A stretch of 14,491 nucleotides of DNA from an uncultured bacterium (lineage in GTDB: Bacteria > Bacillota > Clostridia > Lachnospirales > Lachnospiraceae), in the NCBI GenBank assembly GCA_937916345.1, contig CALFUE010000157.1, positions 1 through 14,491 of the forward strand. The letters are read 5' to 3'. Both the position numbers and the translations under genes were made by a program. Positions 1 to 7,381 of the stretch are shown in pieces; within the stretch, counting starts at the first letter, position 1, and every line of letters begins with the position of its first letter. Below the pieces are notes generated by a model, which was given only the letters and a program-made list of their open reading frames with translations, had not been told where the DNA came from and made no database searches.

Positions 1-2
1 CG

Positions 3-3000
3 AAGATCAATGCCGCAACGGCCAAGCCGAAGGAGCAGCTGGGCTTATTCAACTACTTCAAAAAGGATATCTTCGAGGCTCTTAACGCGGAGACGAAGGT
101 GGAAGATCTTACCGCTTCCATAACGGAGCAGATAGATAAGCTGATCGGCGATAAGACAGAGGGGCGGAATGAACTTGACGCGGAATCCATAAGACAGATC
201 ACCCTAAGCTATCTCCCGGATTCCAGCGTGCTCATGCAGCATATAGACGACAAATCCCTGTCTGCCGAGGAGAAGCTCATGAGCTCTGAAAACTATACCA
301 GAGCCGATATCGAAAAAGAGATCGGCATGTCCGGAAATAAGGATCTCATCAACCAGTACAACAACCTGACCCGGGATGAGCAGAAGGTATTTGCCATTGC
401 CCTTACCTTCCCGGATATCGGACTCACGGCAAACGAGAAATTCTCTTCCCTTGAAGCCATTAAGGACAAGGATAAGGAATATAAGAGAGAGCTGGAGCTT
501 CAGGATCAGCTGGCTTCCTTCATCTATGATCAGGACTTCGCGCCGAAGATCGATTATAACCTGGTCATGAGCCGTCTCATGAAGACCGACAGGAAGACGG
601 GCTTCAGACGGGTTTCCGTCACCATGTTCGAGAAGGCATATAAGTACACCCAGTTCTGTATGATGAAGAAGAACGAGATGAGGCCGAAAGACTATGACAG
701 ACTGGCTGACGGAAAATACACCGGAGAAATGGGAAGGATCCTCTCGGGACAGACCAGGAATGAGGAGAAGGTGAAGGAGGCTCTTGACACCAAGCAGTAT
801 TACGGCGCAAAGACCTTCCGGGACTACTTTAAGAACCTTGCCAAGGACGATATCGCGAATGACAAGTCGGTTGCGAAGATCGTAAAGAAATTTGAAAGCT
901 ATAATGATGTGCAGATCAATATGCTGATTCATGTGCTTCAGGACAGGACAGCCATCGACTATACCACCAGCGCGGGGTATGTCAGCTCCTTCTTCCTTGG
1001 TGGTGTGGCTTTTGTAAACAACGAAAAGCGCGAGGCCATAAAGAACTCCTTTATGAGACCAGACGGAATGGATCATGACTTCATTGCGGAGCTGAACCGG
1101 TCCATAAAGCACGAGATGTTCGACAAGGCCGCGGAAACCCTCTTCAGCTACCAGCTGCGGGATGACATCGATCTCAGCAAGAGGGAGATATCAGACAGCT
1201 GCTTTGCCAAGGACGCTCTTGCAAGAAAGACCATGATCGACTGGCAGATGCTTGAGCGGGCCATGGATCTGGTGAAGGAGATCGAAGAGGAGAACGTAAG
1301 GATCCAGCTCTGCAGACAGACCGTTGAGCATACCACGGATCCGTCCTCGCCCAATGTGGCCGCCAGAGCCCTTGGAAAAGAGATCGATGAAAGATTCCAG
1401 GAAGAGGATCTTAACCATTTCGACTACTTCAATGACTTCCTTGCCAGAGAGGCCAAGAAGAATCCGGATCTGGCAATGCCCATGCTCTCCGCCTTCTCCG
1501 GCATGTCCATGAACGAGAAGATGCTGGTGGTGCATGCGCTGCGGCACAGGGATATCCTGGACGTTTCCACGGACGGCACCCTTACCACGGCCATAGGCCA
1601 GAACGAGAACCGTTATGTGAACGAGATCGGAAGAGACCAGCTGGCGGATTACTATATTGACCATTTCAGCACTCCCGGACAGACGAATATTCTGGCCACC
1701 AGCCAGTATGATGTCAGGGATGCCATGAAGAGCCTGGTCTCCACCCAGGTTTCCGACGCAAGGGATACAAAGAATAAAAAGAACTTCGCCGACATGATGG
1801 AAGGCAAGAAGATCTTTAACTGGTTCTATGTGGGCGGAAGAAGCACCGGAGTGGACTGGAATCTCTTCGGGAACGCTCTTAAGTTCGTGAAGCGTACGGA
1901 GGGTGAGAGAAAGCTTCTCATGGGAGAAGCGGAACAGTACCGCTCCCAGGGCGATATCAATAAATACGGTCGCTTTATGTATAACTATAAGTTCATGAGA
2001 AAGAACCTGTACCGCTCGGGCTTCAGACTCACGCGTTTCATAGGCAGAAGAGTAAGGGCGGAGGTCGAGGGAGCCATCCCGGGCTACGGCTTCGGACAGA
2101 GGATCATGATGATGGCCCTAAGCCCCAAGATGAAGAACAAGATGTTAAGCTCCGGCGTTGTGGTTTCTGCGGCAAGCAGGAACAAGACAACAGAGTATCT
2201 GGGATACGCCACTCTCGGCGGCGGTTCCGCAATGAGCACAAGCGGGGCTCTGCAAATGATCTCTGAAACCGCAAAGGGTGTGACGGCTGTGGCCGGTGAA
2301 GCGATGCAGCAGACCACCAGCGCAGTCAGCGCGTTGTTCAATCTCGGAGATATAGGCATAAACCTTGATACCATCAAATCCACTGCAAACACCCCGGAAG
2401 AGCTTGAGAAAGAGAGGCAGGAAAAGCGCGCCAAGGGTGCAAAAGTGCAGACCGATGCCCAGAAAATGGTCACTAAGGATAACCAGCTCAATAAGGAGTG
2501 GATCTTAAATGAGGTGGCACCCGAGGCGGCAAAGAGCGCCAATCAGAGAGAGATCATGGAGACCGTCACCACCTTCATAAACGTTTTGTCCGGCAGCAGC
2601 TTCGGGGTATCCGCCTTTACAAACGCGTTCGTGGGCGGGATTAAGTCGGTCATCTCCGAGACCCTGCACACGGCACGCTTCATCATGTCGGTATGTTCAG
2701 ACAAGAAGCTGATGGAAAAATACTTTTCTGAAGAAGGCCCCCTTGCCAAGGAGATAGAGGCTTTAAGGGGTGAAAACATCCAGAAGATCATGGATGACCA
2801 AGGCTTAAGAGACCGTACCGGAACCAGGGATCTTATTAAGGAGGCCACCATCCGCAAGAGCGAAACGGAATTCATGAGCAAGATGAGCAATGTGGAGCTC
2901 TTCAGAAAGGCCTACGGTTTTAAGGACTTCTCCGAACAGGCGTCCTTTGTGGGATGGAATATAGTTCAGACCCTTATGCAGGCAAGCAGTCCCTTTGGGG

Positions 3001-3131
3001 CAGACCCGGTTCTGTTCATGAAGTCTTCCCTGCTGCTGGCGGCAATAGGCTGCAAGGATGTGATAGGCAAGCAGGATAACGAAAGTGCCCAGAAGGTATA
3101 TGACAAGCTTATGGGCAAGGATATCAGGTAA
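3..3131 (+). CDS. Large repeat-containing protein of unknown function, 5' truncated by window edge
   Basis: The reading frame is open from the first complete codon (position 3) to TAA at 3129-3131, giving 1042 residues; the true start lies upstream. A GTG at 99 is internal and has no ribosome binding site. I do not recognise a family. Seen in the sequence (numbering from the codon at 3): a mostly helical, Lys/Glu-rich protein with three divergent repeats of about 200 residues. Motif A lies near residues 126, 304 and 505; the best copy reads NEKMLVVHALRHRDILDVS. Motif B lies near 206, 414 and 619; the clearest copies are IDWQMLERAMDLV and VDWNLFGNALKFV. A weak fourth motif A may lie near 714. 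Residues 739-790 are rich in Gly, Ser, Ala and Thr, a charged linker follows, and 857-897 and 981-1017 are fairly hydrophobic but not classical membrane helices. No enzyme motif or nucleotide-binding loop is visible. The gene reads in the same direction as the next unit but is separated from it by 135 bases, so a shared operon is uncertain. A large structural, surface or effector-like role is possible but unsupported. Confidence 0.85.
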   Translation, partial: KINAATAKPKEQLGLFNYFKKDIFEALNAETKVEDLTASITEQIDKLIGDKTEGRNELDAESIRQITLSYLPDSSVLMQHIDDKSLSAEEKLMSSENYTRADIEKEIGMSGNKDLINQYNNLTRDEQKVFAIALTFPDIGLTANEKFSSLEAIKDKDKEYKRELELQDQLASFIYDQDFAPKIDYNLVMSRLMKTDRKTGFRRVSVTMFEKAYKYTQFCMMKKNEMRPKDYDRLADGKYTGEMGRILSGQTRNEEKVKEALDTKQYYGAKTFRDYFKNLAKDDIANDKSVAKIVKKFESYNDVQINMLIHVLQDRTAIDYTTSAGYVSSFFLGGVAFVNNEKREAIKNSFMRPDGMDHDFIAELNRSIKHEMFDKAAETLFSYQLRDDIDLSKREISDSCFAKDALARKTMIDWQMLERAMDLVKEIEEENVRIQLCRQTVEHTTDPSSPNVAARALGKEIDERFQEEDLNHFDYFNDFLAREAKKNPDLAMPMLSAFSGMSMNEKMLVVHALRHRDILDVSTDGTLTTAIGQNENRYVNEIGRDQLADYYIDHFSTPGQTNILATSQYDVRDAMKSLVSTQVSDARDTKNKKNFADMMEGKKIFNWFYVGGRSTGVDWNLFGNALKFVKRTEGERKLLMGEAEQYRSQGDINKYGRFMYNYKFMRKNLYRSGFRLTRFIGRRVRAEVEGAIPGYGFGQRIMMMALSPKMKNKMLSSGVVVSAASRNKTTEYLGYATLGGGSAMSTSGALQMISETAKGVTAVAGEAMQQTTSAVSALFNLGDIGINLDTIKSTANTPEELEKERQEKRAKGAKVQTDAQKMVTKDNQLNKEWILNEVAPEAAKSANQREIMETVTTFINVLSGSSFGVSAFTNAFVGGIKSVISETLHTARFIMSVCSDKKLMEKYFSEEGPLAKEIEALRGENIQKIMDDQGLRDRTGTRDLIKEATIRKSETEFMSKMSNVELFRKAYGFKDFSEQASFVGWNIVQTLMQASSPFGADPVLFMKSSLLLAAIGCKDVIGKQDNESAQKVYDKLMGKDIR

Positions 3132-3151
3132 GTTTATCAGATAAGGGTACC

Positions 3152-3195
3152 AGAAAAGGGTATTAAAAAGGCCAGTGAGATCACAGACCTTTTCT
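3152..3195 (+). terminator. Weak terminator-like inverted repeat after the large gene
   Basis: AGAAAAGG at 3152-3159 is perfectly complementary to CCTTTTCT at 3188-3195. A tighter alternative pairs AAAAGG (3166-3171) with CCTTTT (3188-3193) around a small GTG/CAC inner stem. The stem is short and AU-rich, and no clean T-run follows, so termination here is only a possibility. The rest of 3132-3266 holds a TAAAAT at 3228-3233 that could be a -10 element, but no convincing -35 precedes it. Confidence 0.25.
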
Positions 3196-3278
3196 TCAAA
3201 TAACGGAAGAAAAAAAGCTCGCGAAGATAAAATAAAGGGTCGCGGAATGATGCGATCGTAACAACGGTGGTAAAGGAA

Positions 3279-3863
3279 ATGATTTTATTTATTGACGCAT
3301 GTGCAAGAGATGATTCAAGAACGAGAGAACTCGCTTCGGCCGTCCTTTCATGTATCCCTGTTGACGGTGATGATATAGAAACTGTGAATCTTTATGATTA
3401 TGGGCTTTCCCCGGTTGATAGTGATATTATCGAAAAAAGAGACAGAGCTCTCAGAGATGCTGATTTCTCGGATCCTTATTATGATCCGGCAAAGCAATTT
3501 GCGGCAGCGGATGATATTATAGTTGCAGCACCTTACTGGGATCTGTCCTTTCCGGCTGTACTGAAGCTTTACATTGAAAATATCAGTGTAAACGGCATTA
3601 CATTCTATTACGATGAAAATGGCATCTCGCACGGGCTTTGCCGCGCAGAAAAGCTCTACTATGTCACGACTGCCGGCGGCGAGATCGGAAAAAACAACTT
3701 CGGATATGAGTACATAAAAGCCGTATCCCTTGGCCTGTACGGAGTAAAGGATGCCACTTGCATCCGTGCCGTAGGACTCGATATGGATTCTGTCGATGAC
3801 AGAGGAGTCCTCGAAAACGCAAAGAGTCAGTTAAAAGGGCGGCTAAGCAGCCTGTGTTCATGA
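3279..3863 (+). CDS. Flavodoxin-fold NAD(P)H-dependent oxidoreductase (azoreductase / quinone reductase-like)
   Basis: The product is about 194 residues, the usual size for FMN-dependent NAD(P)H oxidoreductases of the flavodoxin-like fold. The N terminus MILFIDACARDDSRTREL is a beta strand followed by a phosphate-loop-like Ser-Arg-Thr helix start, as in the azoreductase group. The AAPYWDLSFPAVLKLYIENI block near the middle and the TTAGG turn later match the loops that contact the FMN isoalloxazine ring in this family. It probably reduces quinones, flavins or azo/nitro compounds in the cytoplasm; the substrate cannot be told. Start choice: the frame opens with a GTG at 3267 without a ribosome binding site. 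The ATG at 3279 is preferred because GGTGG (3266-3270) lies 8 bases upstream and the protein then begins directly at the first strand. It sits 52 bases before the ABC exporter genes and is probably cotranscribed with them. Its GC content in sampled lines is near 40%, lower than its neighbours, hinting at separate acquisition. Confidence 0.8.
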   Translation: MILFIDACARDDSRTRELASAVLSCIPVDGDDIETVNLYDYGLSPVDSDIIEKRDRALRDADFSDPYYDPAKQFAAADDIIVAAPYWDLSFPAVLKLYIENISVNGITFYYDENGISHGLCRAEKLYYVTTAGGEIGKNNFGYEYIKAVSLGLYGVKDATCIRAVGLDMDSVDDRGVLENAKSQLKGRLSSLCS

Positions 3864-3873
3864 GCAAGTAGCG

Positions 3874-3896
3874 AAGCGGATTGCGAATGTCCGCTT
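3874..3896 (+). repeat. Intergenic hairpin between oxidoreductase and ABC exporter genes
   Basis: AAGCGGA (3874-3880) and TCCGCTT (3890-3896) form a perfect 7-bp stem with a 9-base loop. Only three T residues follow, so it is a poor terminator. It lies just upstream of the GGAGG ribosome binding site (3900-3904) of the next gene and could tune expression within the operon. Two 8-base blocks, GCGAAGCG (3871-3878) and GATTGCGA (3879-3886), recur inverted at 7317-7346, which suggests a dispersed intergenic repeat. Confidence 0.45.
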
Positions 3897-3915
3897 TACG
3901 GAGGTACGCTGGGAG

Positions 3916-5652
3916 ATGTTTGATAAACGCTTAATGAAGATGTGTCCTGAGAGCAGGAAATACATCACAGGAAACATAATCCTGCAGTGGATGGAGCTTA
4001 TCATAAATGCGGTGATGACAGGCGTGATCGCGATGCTTGTCGAGGGACTCTACACGGGAAATGAAACAGGACAGACGATTGCCGTAAAGCTTTGTATTCT
4101 TCTCGCGATGCTCGTACTCAGGTGGTTCACCTCAAAGGCTGCCGTTAGGATGAGCTATCTCGCGTCAAAGACCGTAAAGAGGGTGATGCGCGAGCAGATA
4201 TACAAAAAGCTCCTTAGCCTCGGAAATACCTACAGGGAGCACGCGTCGACGGCAGAGCTCGTGCAGGAGAGCGTGGAGGGTGTGGAGCAGCTGGAGAGCT
4301 ATTTCGGAGCCTATGTCCCGCAGTTCTTCTACGCATTTCTCGCTCCGATAACACTATTCTTTCTGTTTGGGGCGGCGGGAAGCTTCAAGGTCGCTGCGGT
4401 ACTTCTCATCTGTGTGCCCCTGATACCCGGCGCTATCATGATGGTTCAGAAGATCGCAAAGCGTATCCTCTCAAAGTACTGGGATCAGTACGCAAAGCTT
4501 GGCAGCGCCTTCCTTGAAAATCTCAGGGGTATGACTACATTAAAGACCTATCGGGCAGACGAATATAAGCATGAGCTCATGAATGAGGAGTCTGAAAATT
4601 TCAGAAGAGTGACCATGAAGGTCCTGACGATGCAGCTCAATTCCATCATTATCATGGATTTCTTCACCTACGGCGGCGCCGCGATCGGAATAGCCCTCGC
4701 CGGCAAGGCGTTTATCGACGGAGACATAGGTTTGGTCTCTGTGCTGTTCATGATACTTCTCTCTGCCGAATTCTTCCTTCCCATGAGAAAGCTGGGAAGT
4801 TATTTTCATGTCGCTATGAACGGCATGGCTGCCAGCGACAGGATATTCAAATTCTTATCCGTGGAGGAGCCGGAGGAAAGATTAATTTCCTTCCCGGAGA
4901 GTGCTTCCACGATAAAATTAAGCGGGATCCGCTTTTCCTACACGCAGGATCGTGAAATTCTCCATGATATCTCAATGACCATCAGTGAGGGCAGCTTCAC
5001 AGGTATCGTCGGTGAGAGCGGAAGTGGAAAGTCTACCATCGCATCCCTGATCATGGGAAGAAATTCCGTAAAAGAAGGCAGTATCACGATAGGAGATACG
5101 GATCTCCAGCAGATAAACGAGGACAGTCTTCTAAAGAATATAACTTATGTCGGACCGGACAGCGTTTTCTTCAAGGGAACCGTCAGGGAAAATCTGCAGC
5201 TCGCGGACACGAACGCAAAGGATGAAAAGCTCTGGGCTGTCCTCGAGGAGTGCGATGTGGCGGACTTCTTCAGAAGCGGGGATGGACTTGACAGTAAGCT
5301 TACCGAAAATGCCGGTAATCTCTCCGGCGGGCAGCGGCAGAGACTCTCTCTGGCGAGAGCCATTCTTCATGATTCAAGGATCTGCATTTTTGACGAAGCT
5401 ACCAGCAATATCGATATTGAGAGCGAAGAGCTGATATTGAGAGAGATCAGGAAGCTGTCAGAGACAAAGACGATCATAATGATTACCCACCGCCTGGCAA
5501 ATGTGACGGATGCGGATATGATCTTCTGCCTCGATAAGGGCGATCTCGCAGGCGCAGGCTCTCACGAGGAGCTGCTTAGAAATTGTCCTTCTTACAGGGA
5601 ACTCTGGAATACGCAGGAAGCCCTCGAGAATTTTGGAAAGGGGGTAGCATAA
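3916..5652 (+). CDS. ABC exporter half-transporter, CydD-like (fused permease and ATPase)
   Basis: This 578-residue protein has an N-terminal type I exporter membrane domain with about six hydrophobic helices (roughly residues 17-300) and a C-terminal ATPase. ATPase motifs seen: Walker A GESGSGKS at 366-373 with Lys372, signature LSGGQ at 469-473, Walker B FDEATS with catalytic Glu494, and the switch His525 in ITHRL. The Q-loop is odd: residues 411-415 read YVGPD, with Pro414 where Gln is normally found. The N-terminal layout resembles clostridial proteins related to CydD, which in E. coli pairs with CydC to export cysteine/glutathione for cytochrome bd assembly; that substrate is not shown here, and a multidrug or peptide exporter is equally possible. 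The ATG at 3916 is preceded by GGAGG at 3900-3904. The partner gene starts immediately after this stop codon, so the two proteins very probably form a heterodimer in the cytoplasmic membrane. Confidence 0.9.
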   Translation: MFDKRLMKMCPESRKYITGNIILQWMELIINAVMTGVIAMLVEGLYTGNETGQTIAVKLCILLAMLVLRWFTSKAAVRMSYLASKTVKRVMREQIYKKLLSLGNTYREHASTAELVQESVEGVEQLESYFGAYVPQFFYAFLAPITLFFLFGAAGSFKVAAVLLICVPLIPGAIMMVQKIAKRILSKYWDQYAKLGSAFLENLRGMTTLKTYRADEYKHELMNEESENFRRVTMKVLTMQLNSIIIMDFFTYGGAAIGIALAGKAFIDGDIGLVSVLFMILLSAEFFLPMRKLGSYFHVAMNGMAASDRIFKFLSVEEPEERLISFPESASTIKLSGIRFSYTQDREILHDISMTISEGSFTGIVGESGSGKSTIASLIMGRNSVKEGSITIGDTDLQQINEDSLLKNITYVGPDSVFFKGTVRENLQLADTNAKDEKLWAVLEECDVADFFRSGDGLDSKLTENAGNLSGGQRQRLSLARAILHDSRICIFDEATSNIDIESEELILREIRKLSETKTIIMITHRLANVTDADMIFCLDKGDLAGAGSHEELLRNCPSYRELWNTQEALENFGKGVA

Positions 5653-7302
5653 ATGAGTAAGGTAAAGGTTTTGTTCAGGATGCTCTCTCTCGTAAAACCG
5701 TTGGCGGGCTTCATGCTGCTGGCGGTGACGCTCGGAACACTGGGATTTCTGACGGCGCAGTTCATCCCTGTACTGGGAGGCTACGCGGTTCTGGAAGGTC
5801 TGGGGATTGAGACGGGGCTCACCTACGGTACTATAGTGATATTGCTGCTTGTGTTTGCGGTTTTGAGGGCGATATTCCGTTTCTCGGAGCAGCGCACCAA
5901 CCACTATATAGCATTTACCCTCCTTGCCATCATAAGGGATCGGGTGTTTGGAGCTCTCAGAAAACTCTGCCCCGCAAAGCTTGAGGGCAGGGATAAGGGA
6001 GATCTGATATCCCTCATCACGTCAGATGTGGAGCTTCTGGAGGTATTTTACGCCCACACCATATCCCCCATATGTATTGCGATCGTGACTGAGACTATCA
6101 TGTGCATCTTTATCGGGAGCTTTCACCCGATACCCGGCTTTGTCGCTCTGGCGGCATTTCTTATCGTCGGAGTGGCTTTGCCCGTCATCGTTTCAAAGAG
6201 GAGCGGGACGCTGGGGGATGATCTCCGCGCACAGTCGGGTGAATTGTCAGCGCATATGCTGGAGAGCATCAGAGGGATAGATGAATCCCTGCAGTATCAC
6301 GGCGGAGAAAGTAGACTAAGCGAGATAACGGAAAAGACAAATGAGCTGGTAAAAAGACAGGGCGTTTTGAGCAGACTTACGGGCACAAATACCGCGCTTA
6401 CAAATACATTTATCTGGCTCTCGGATCTGGCGATGCTTTTGGTCTGTCTCGTTCTCTACAATTCCGGAGCGGTGGGCTTTGAGGGGCTGCTGATTCCGGT
6501 GATCGCTCTTATGTCCTCATTCGGTCCGGTTACGGCACTGTCTGCTCTTGGCACCACTCTGCAGAGTACTGTGGCTTCGGGCGCCAGGGTGCTCGCCATA
6601 ATCGATGAAGTGCCTGAGACAGAGGATGTAACCGGAAAAGATAAAATCTCTTTCGAGGATGTTGCTGCCCAAAATGTCACCTTTGGCTATGGGGAAGAAA
6701 CGGTATTAAAGGATGTTTCGCTTGAGGTTGACAGGGATGAGATAGTGGGAATAGTCGGAAAAAGCGGATGCGGCAAATCTACCCTCCTAAAGCTTTTTAT
6801 GCGATTTTGGAAGACAAAGGAGGGGCGCATGGAAATATCGGGACGGGATATAAACGACATAAATACGAATGATCTGCGGGATATGGAGAGCTTCATGACG
6901 CAGGAGACCGTTATTTTTAAGGATACTATCGCAAACAATATCCGCATCGGAAAGCTCGACGCCACTGATGAGGAAGTTGCAGAGGCGTGCAAAAAGGCTT
7001 CGATACACGATTTCATCATGACGCTGCCAGACGGTTATGATACACAGGCAGGAGAGCTGGGAAGCACCTTATCCGGTGGTGAGAGGCAGAGAATCGGACT
7101 TGCAAGAGCATTTCTTCATAATGCACCTTTTATGCTGCTTGACGAGCCTACAAGCAATCTCGACAGCCTGAACGAGGCGGTCATACTGAAAGCACTCAAG
7201 GAGTCGGCAGATAACAGGACGATACTTATAGTTTCGCACAGACCTTCTACCATGTGCATCGCAAAGAGGACCCTTTCGATGGACGGGGGAAGGGTATCAT
7301 AG
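5653..7302 (+). CDS. ABC exporter half-transporter, CydC-like (fused permease and ATPase)
   Basis: This 549-residue protein is the second half of the predicted heterodimeric exporter. The ATG follows the previous TAA (5650-5652) with no gap, and a GGGGG run at 5640-5644 serves as ribosome binding site, which indicates translational coupling. The N-terminal half (about 14-300) carries the membrane helices; the C-terminal ATPase has Walker A GKSGCGKS at 369-376 with Lys375, Q-loop Gln417, signature LSGGE at 473-477, Walker B LLDEPTS with Glu498, and switch His529 in VSHR. All key residues are present, unlike the partner, whose Q-loop Gln is replaced. In family terms this resembles CydC-type subunits, but no cytochrome bd genes are in view, so the substrate is unknown. 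Transcription ends at the hairpin at 7349-7381. Confidence 0.9.
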   Translation: MSKVKVLFRMLSLVKPLAGFMLLAVTLGTLGFLTAQFIPVLGGYAVLEGLGIETGLTYGTIVILLLVFAVLRAIFRFSEQRTNHYIAFTLLAIIRDRVFGALRKLCPAKLEGRDKGDLISLITSDVELLEVFYAHTISPICIAIVTETIMCIFIGSFHPIPGFVALAAFLIVGVALPVIVSKRSGTLGDDLRAQSGELSAHMLESIRGIDESLQYHGGESRLSEITEKTNELVKRQGVLSRLTGTNTALTNTFIWLSDLAMLLVCLVLYNSGAVGFEGLLIPVIALMSSFGPVTALSALGTTLQSTVASGARVLAIIDEVPETEDVTGKDKISFEDVAAQNVTFGYGEETVLKDVSLEVDRDEIVGIVGKSGCGKSTLLKLFMRFWKTKEGRMEISGRDINDINTNDLRDMESFMTQETVIFKDTIANNIRIGKLDATDEEVAEACKKASIHDFIMTLPDGYDTQAGELGSTLSGGERQRIGLARAFLHNAPFMLLDEPTSNLDSLNEAVILKALKESADNRTILIVSHRPSTMCIAKRTLSMDGGRVS

Positions 7303-7316
7303 AAATACAAATTGAG

Positions 7317-7347
7317 TCGCAATCGCGCGGCAAGTGCGCGCTTCGCG
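7317..7347. repeat. GC-rich inverted-repeat segment, possible dispersed intergenic repeat
   Basis: The segment contains CGCGC (7324-7328) facing GCGCG (7336-7340), and a second small palindrome, CGCG-CTT-CGCG, at 7337-7347. In reverse complement it carries GCGAAGCG and GATTGCGA, the same two 8-base blocks that lie side by side at 3871-3886, here separated by 14 bases. It lies between the exporter stop codon and the terminator. This may be a diverged copy of a genome-wide palindromic element; two partial matches in one window do not prove it. Confidence 0.35.
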
Positions 7348-7348
7348 T

Positions 7349-7381
7349 AAAAACCTCTGTCATACATGGCAGAGGTTTTTT
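7349..7381. terminator. Bidirectional intrinsic terminator between the exporter operon and lysR
   Basis: AAAAACCTCTGTC (7349-7361) pairs with GGCAGAGGTTTTT (7368-7380), with one G-U pair and a 6-base loop. A run of T follows on the + strand (7376-7381) and a run of five T on the - strand. It therefore can stop both the exporter operon and the convergent lysR transcript. The stem overlaps the lysR stop codon (7360-7362) and encodes the last residues of that protein. Confidence 0.88.

Noticed and set aside
99..101. GTG at 99 as the start of the first gene
   Set aside because: The frame stays open to the window's first codon with similar composition, and there is no ribosome binding site before 99, so the gene simply continues upstream.
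204..1112. 302-codon open frame on the - strand
   Set aside because: It lies wholly antisense to the large repeat protein, which has coherent repeats and codon use; the - strand frame has no ribosome binding site and no recognisable domain.
3132..3266. A small RNA or short gene between the large gene and the oxidoreductase
   Set aside because: There is no clear promoter, no open frame with a ribosome binding site, and only weak inverted repeats.
3916..7302. Firm naming of the exporter pair as cydD and cydC
   Set aside because: The fold and pairing fit, but the ATPase motifs are shared by all type I exporters and no cytochrome bd genes are nearby, so the gene symbols were withheld.
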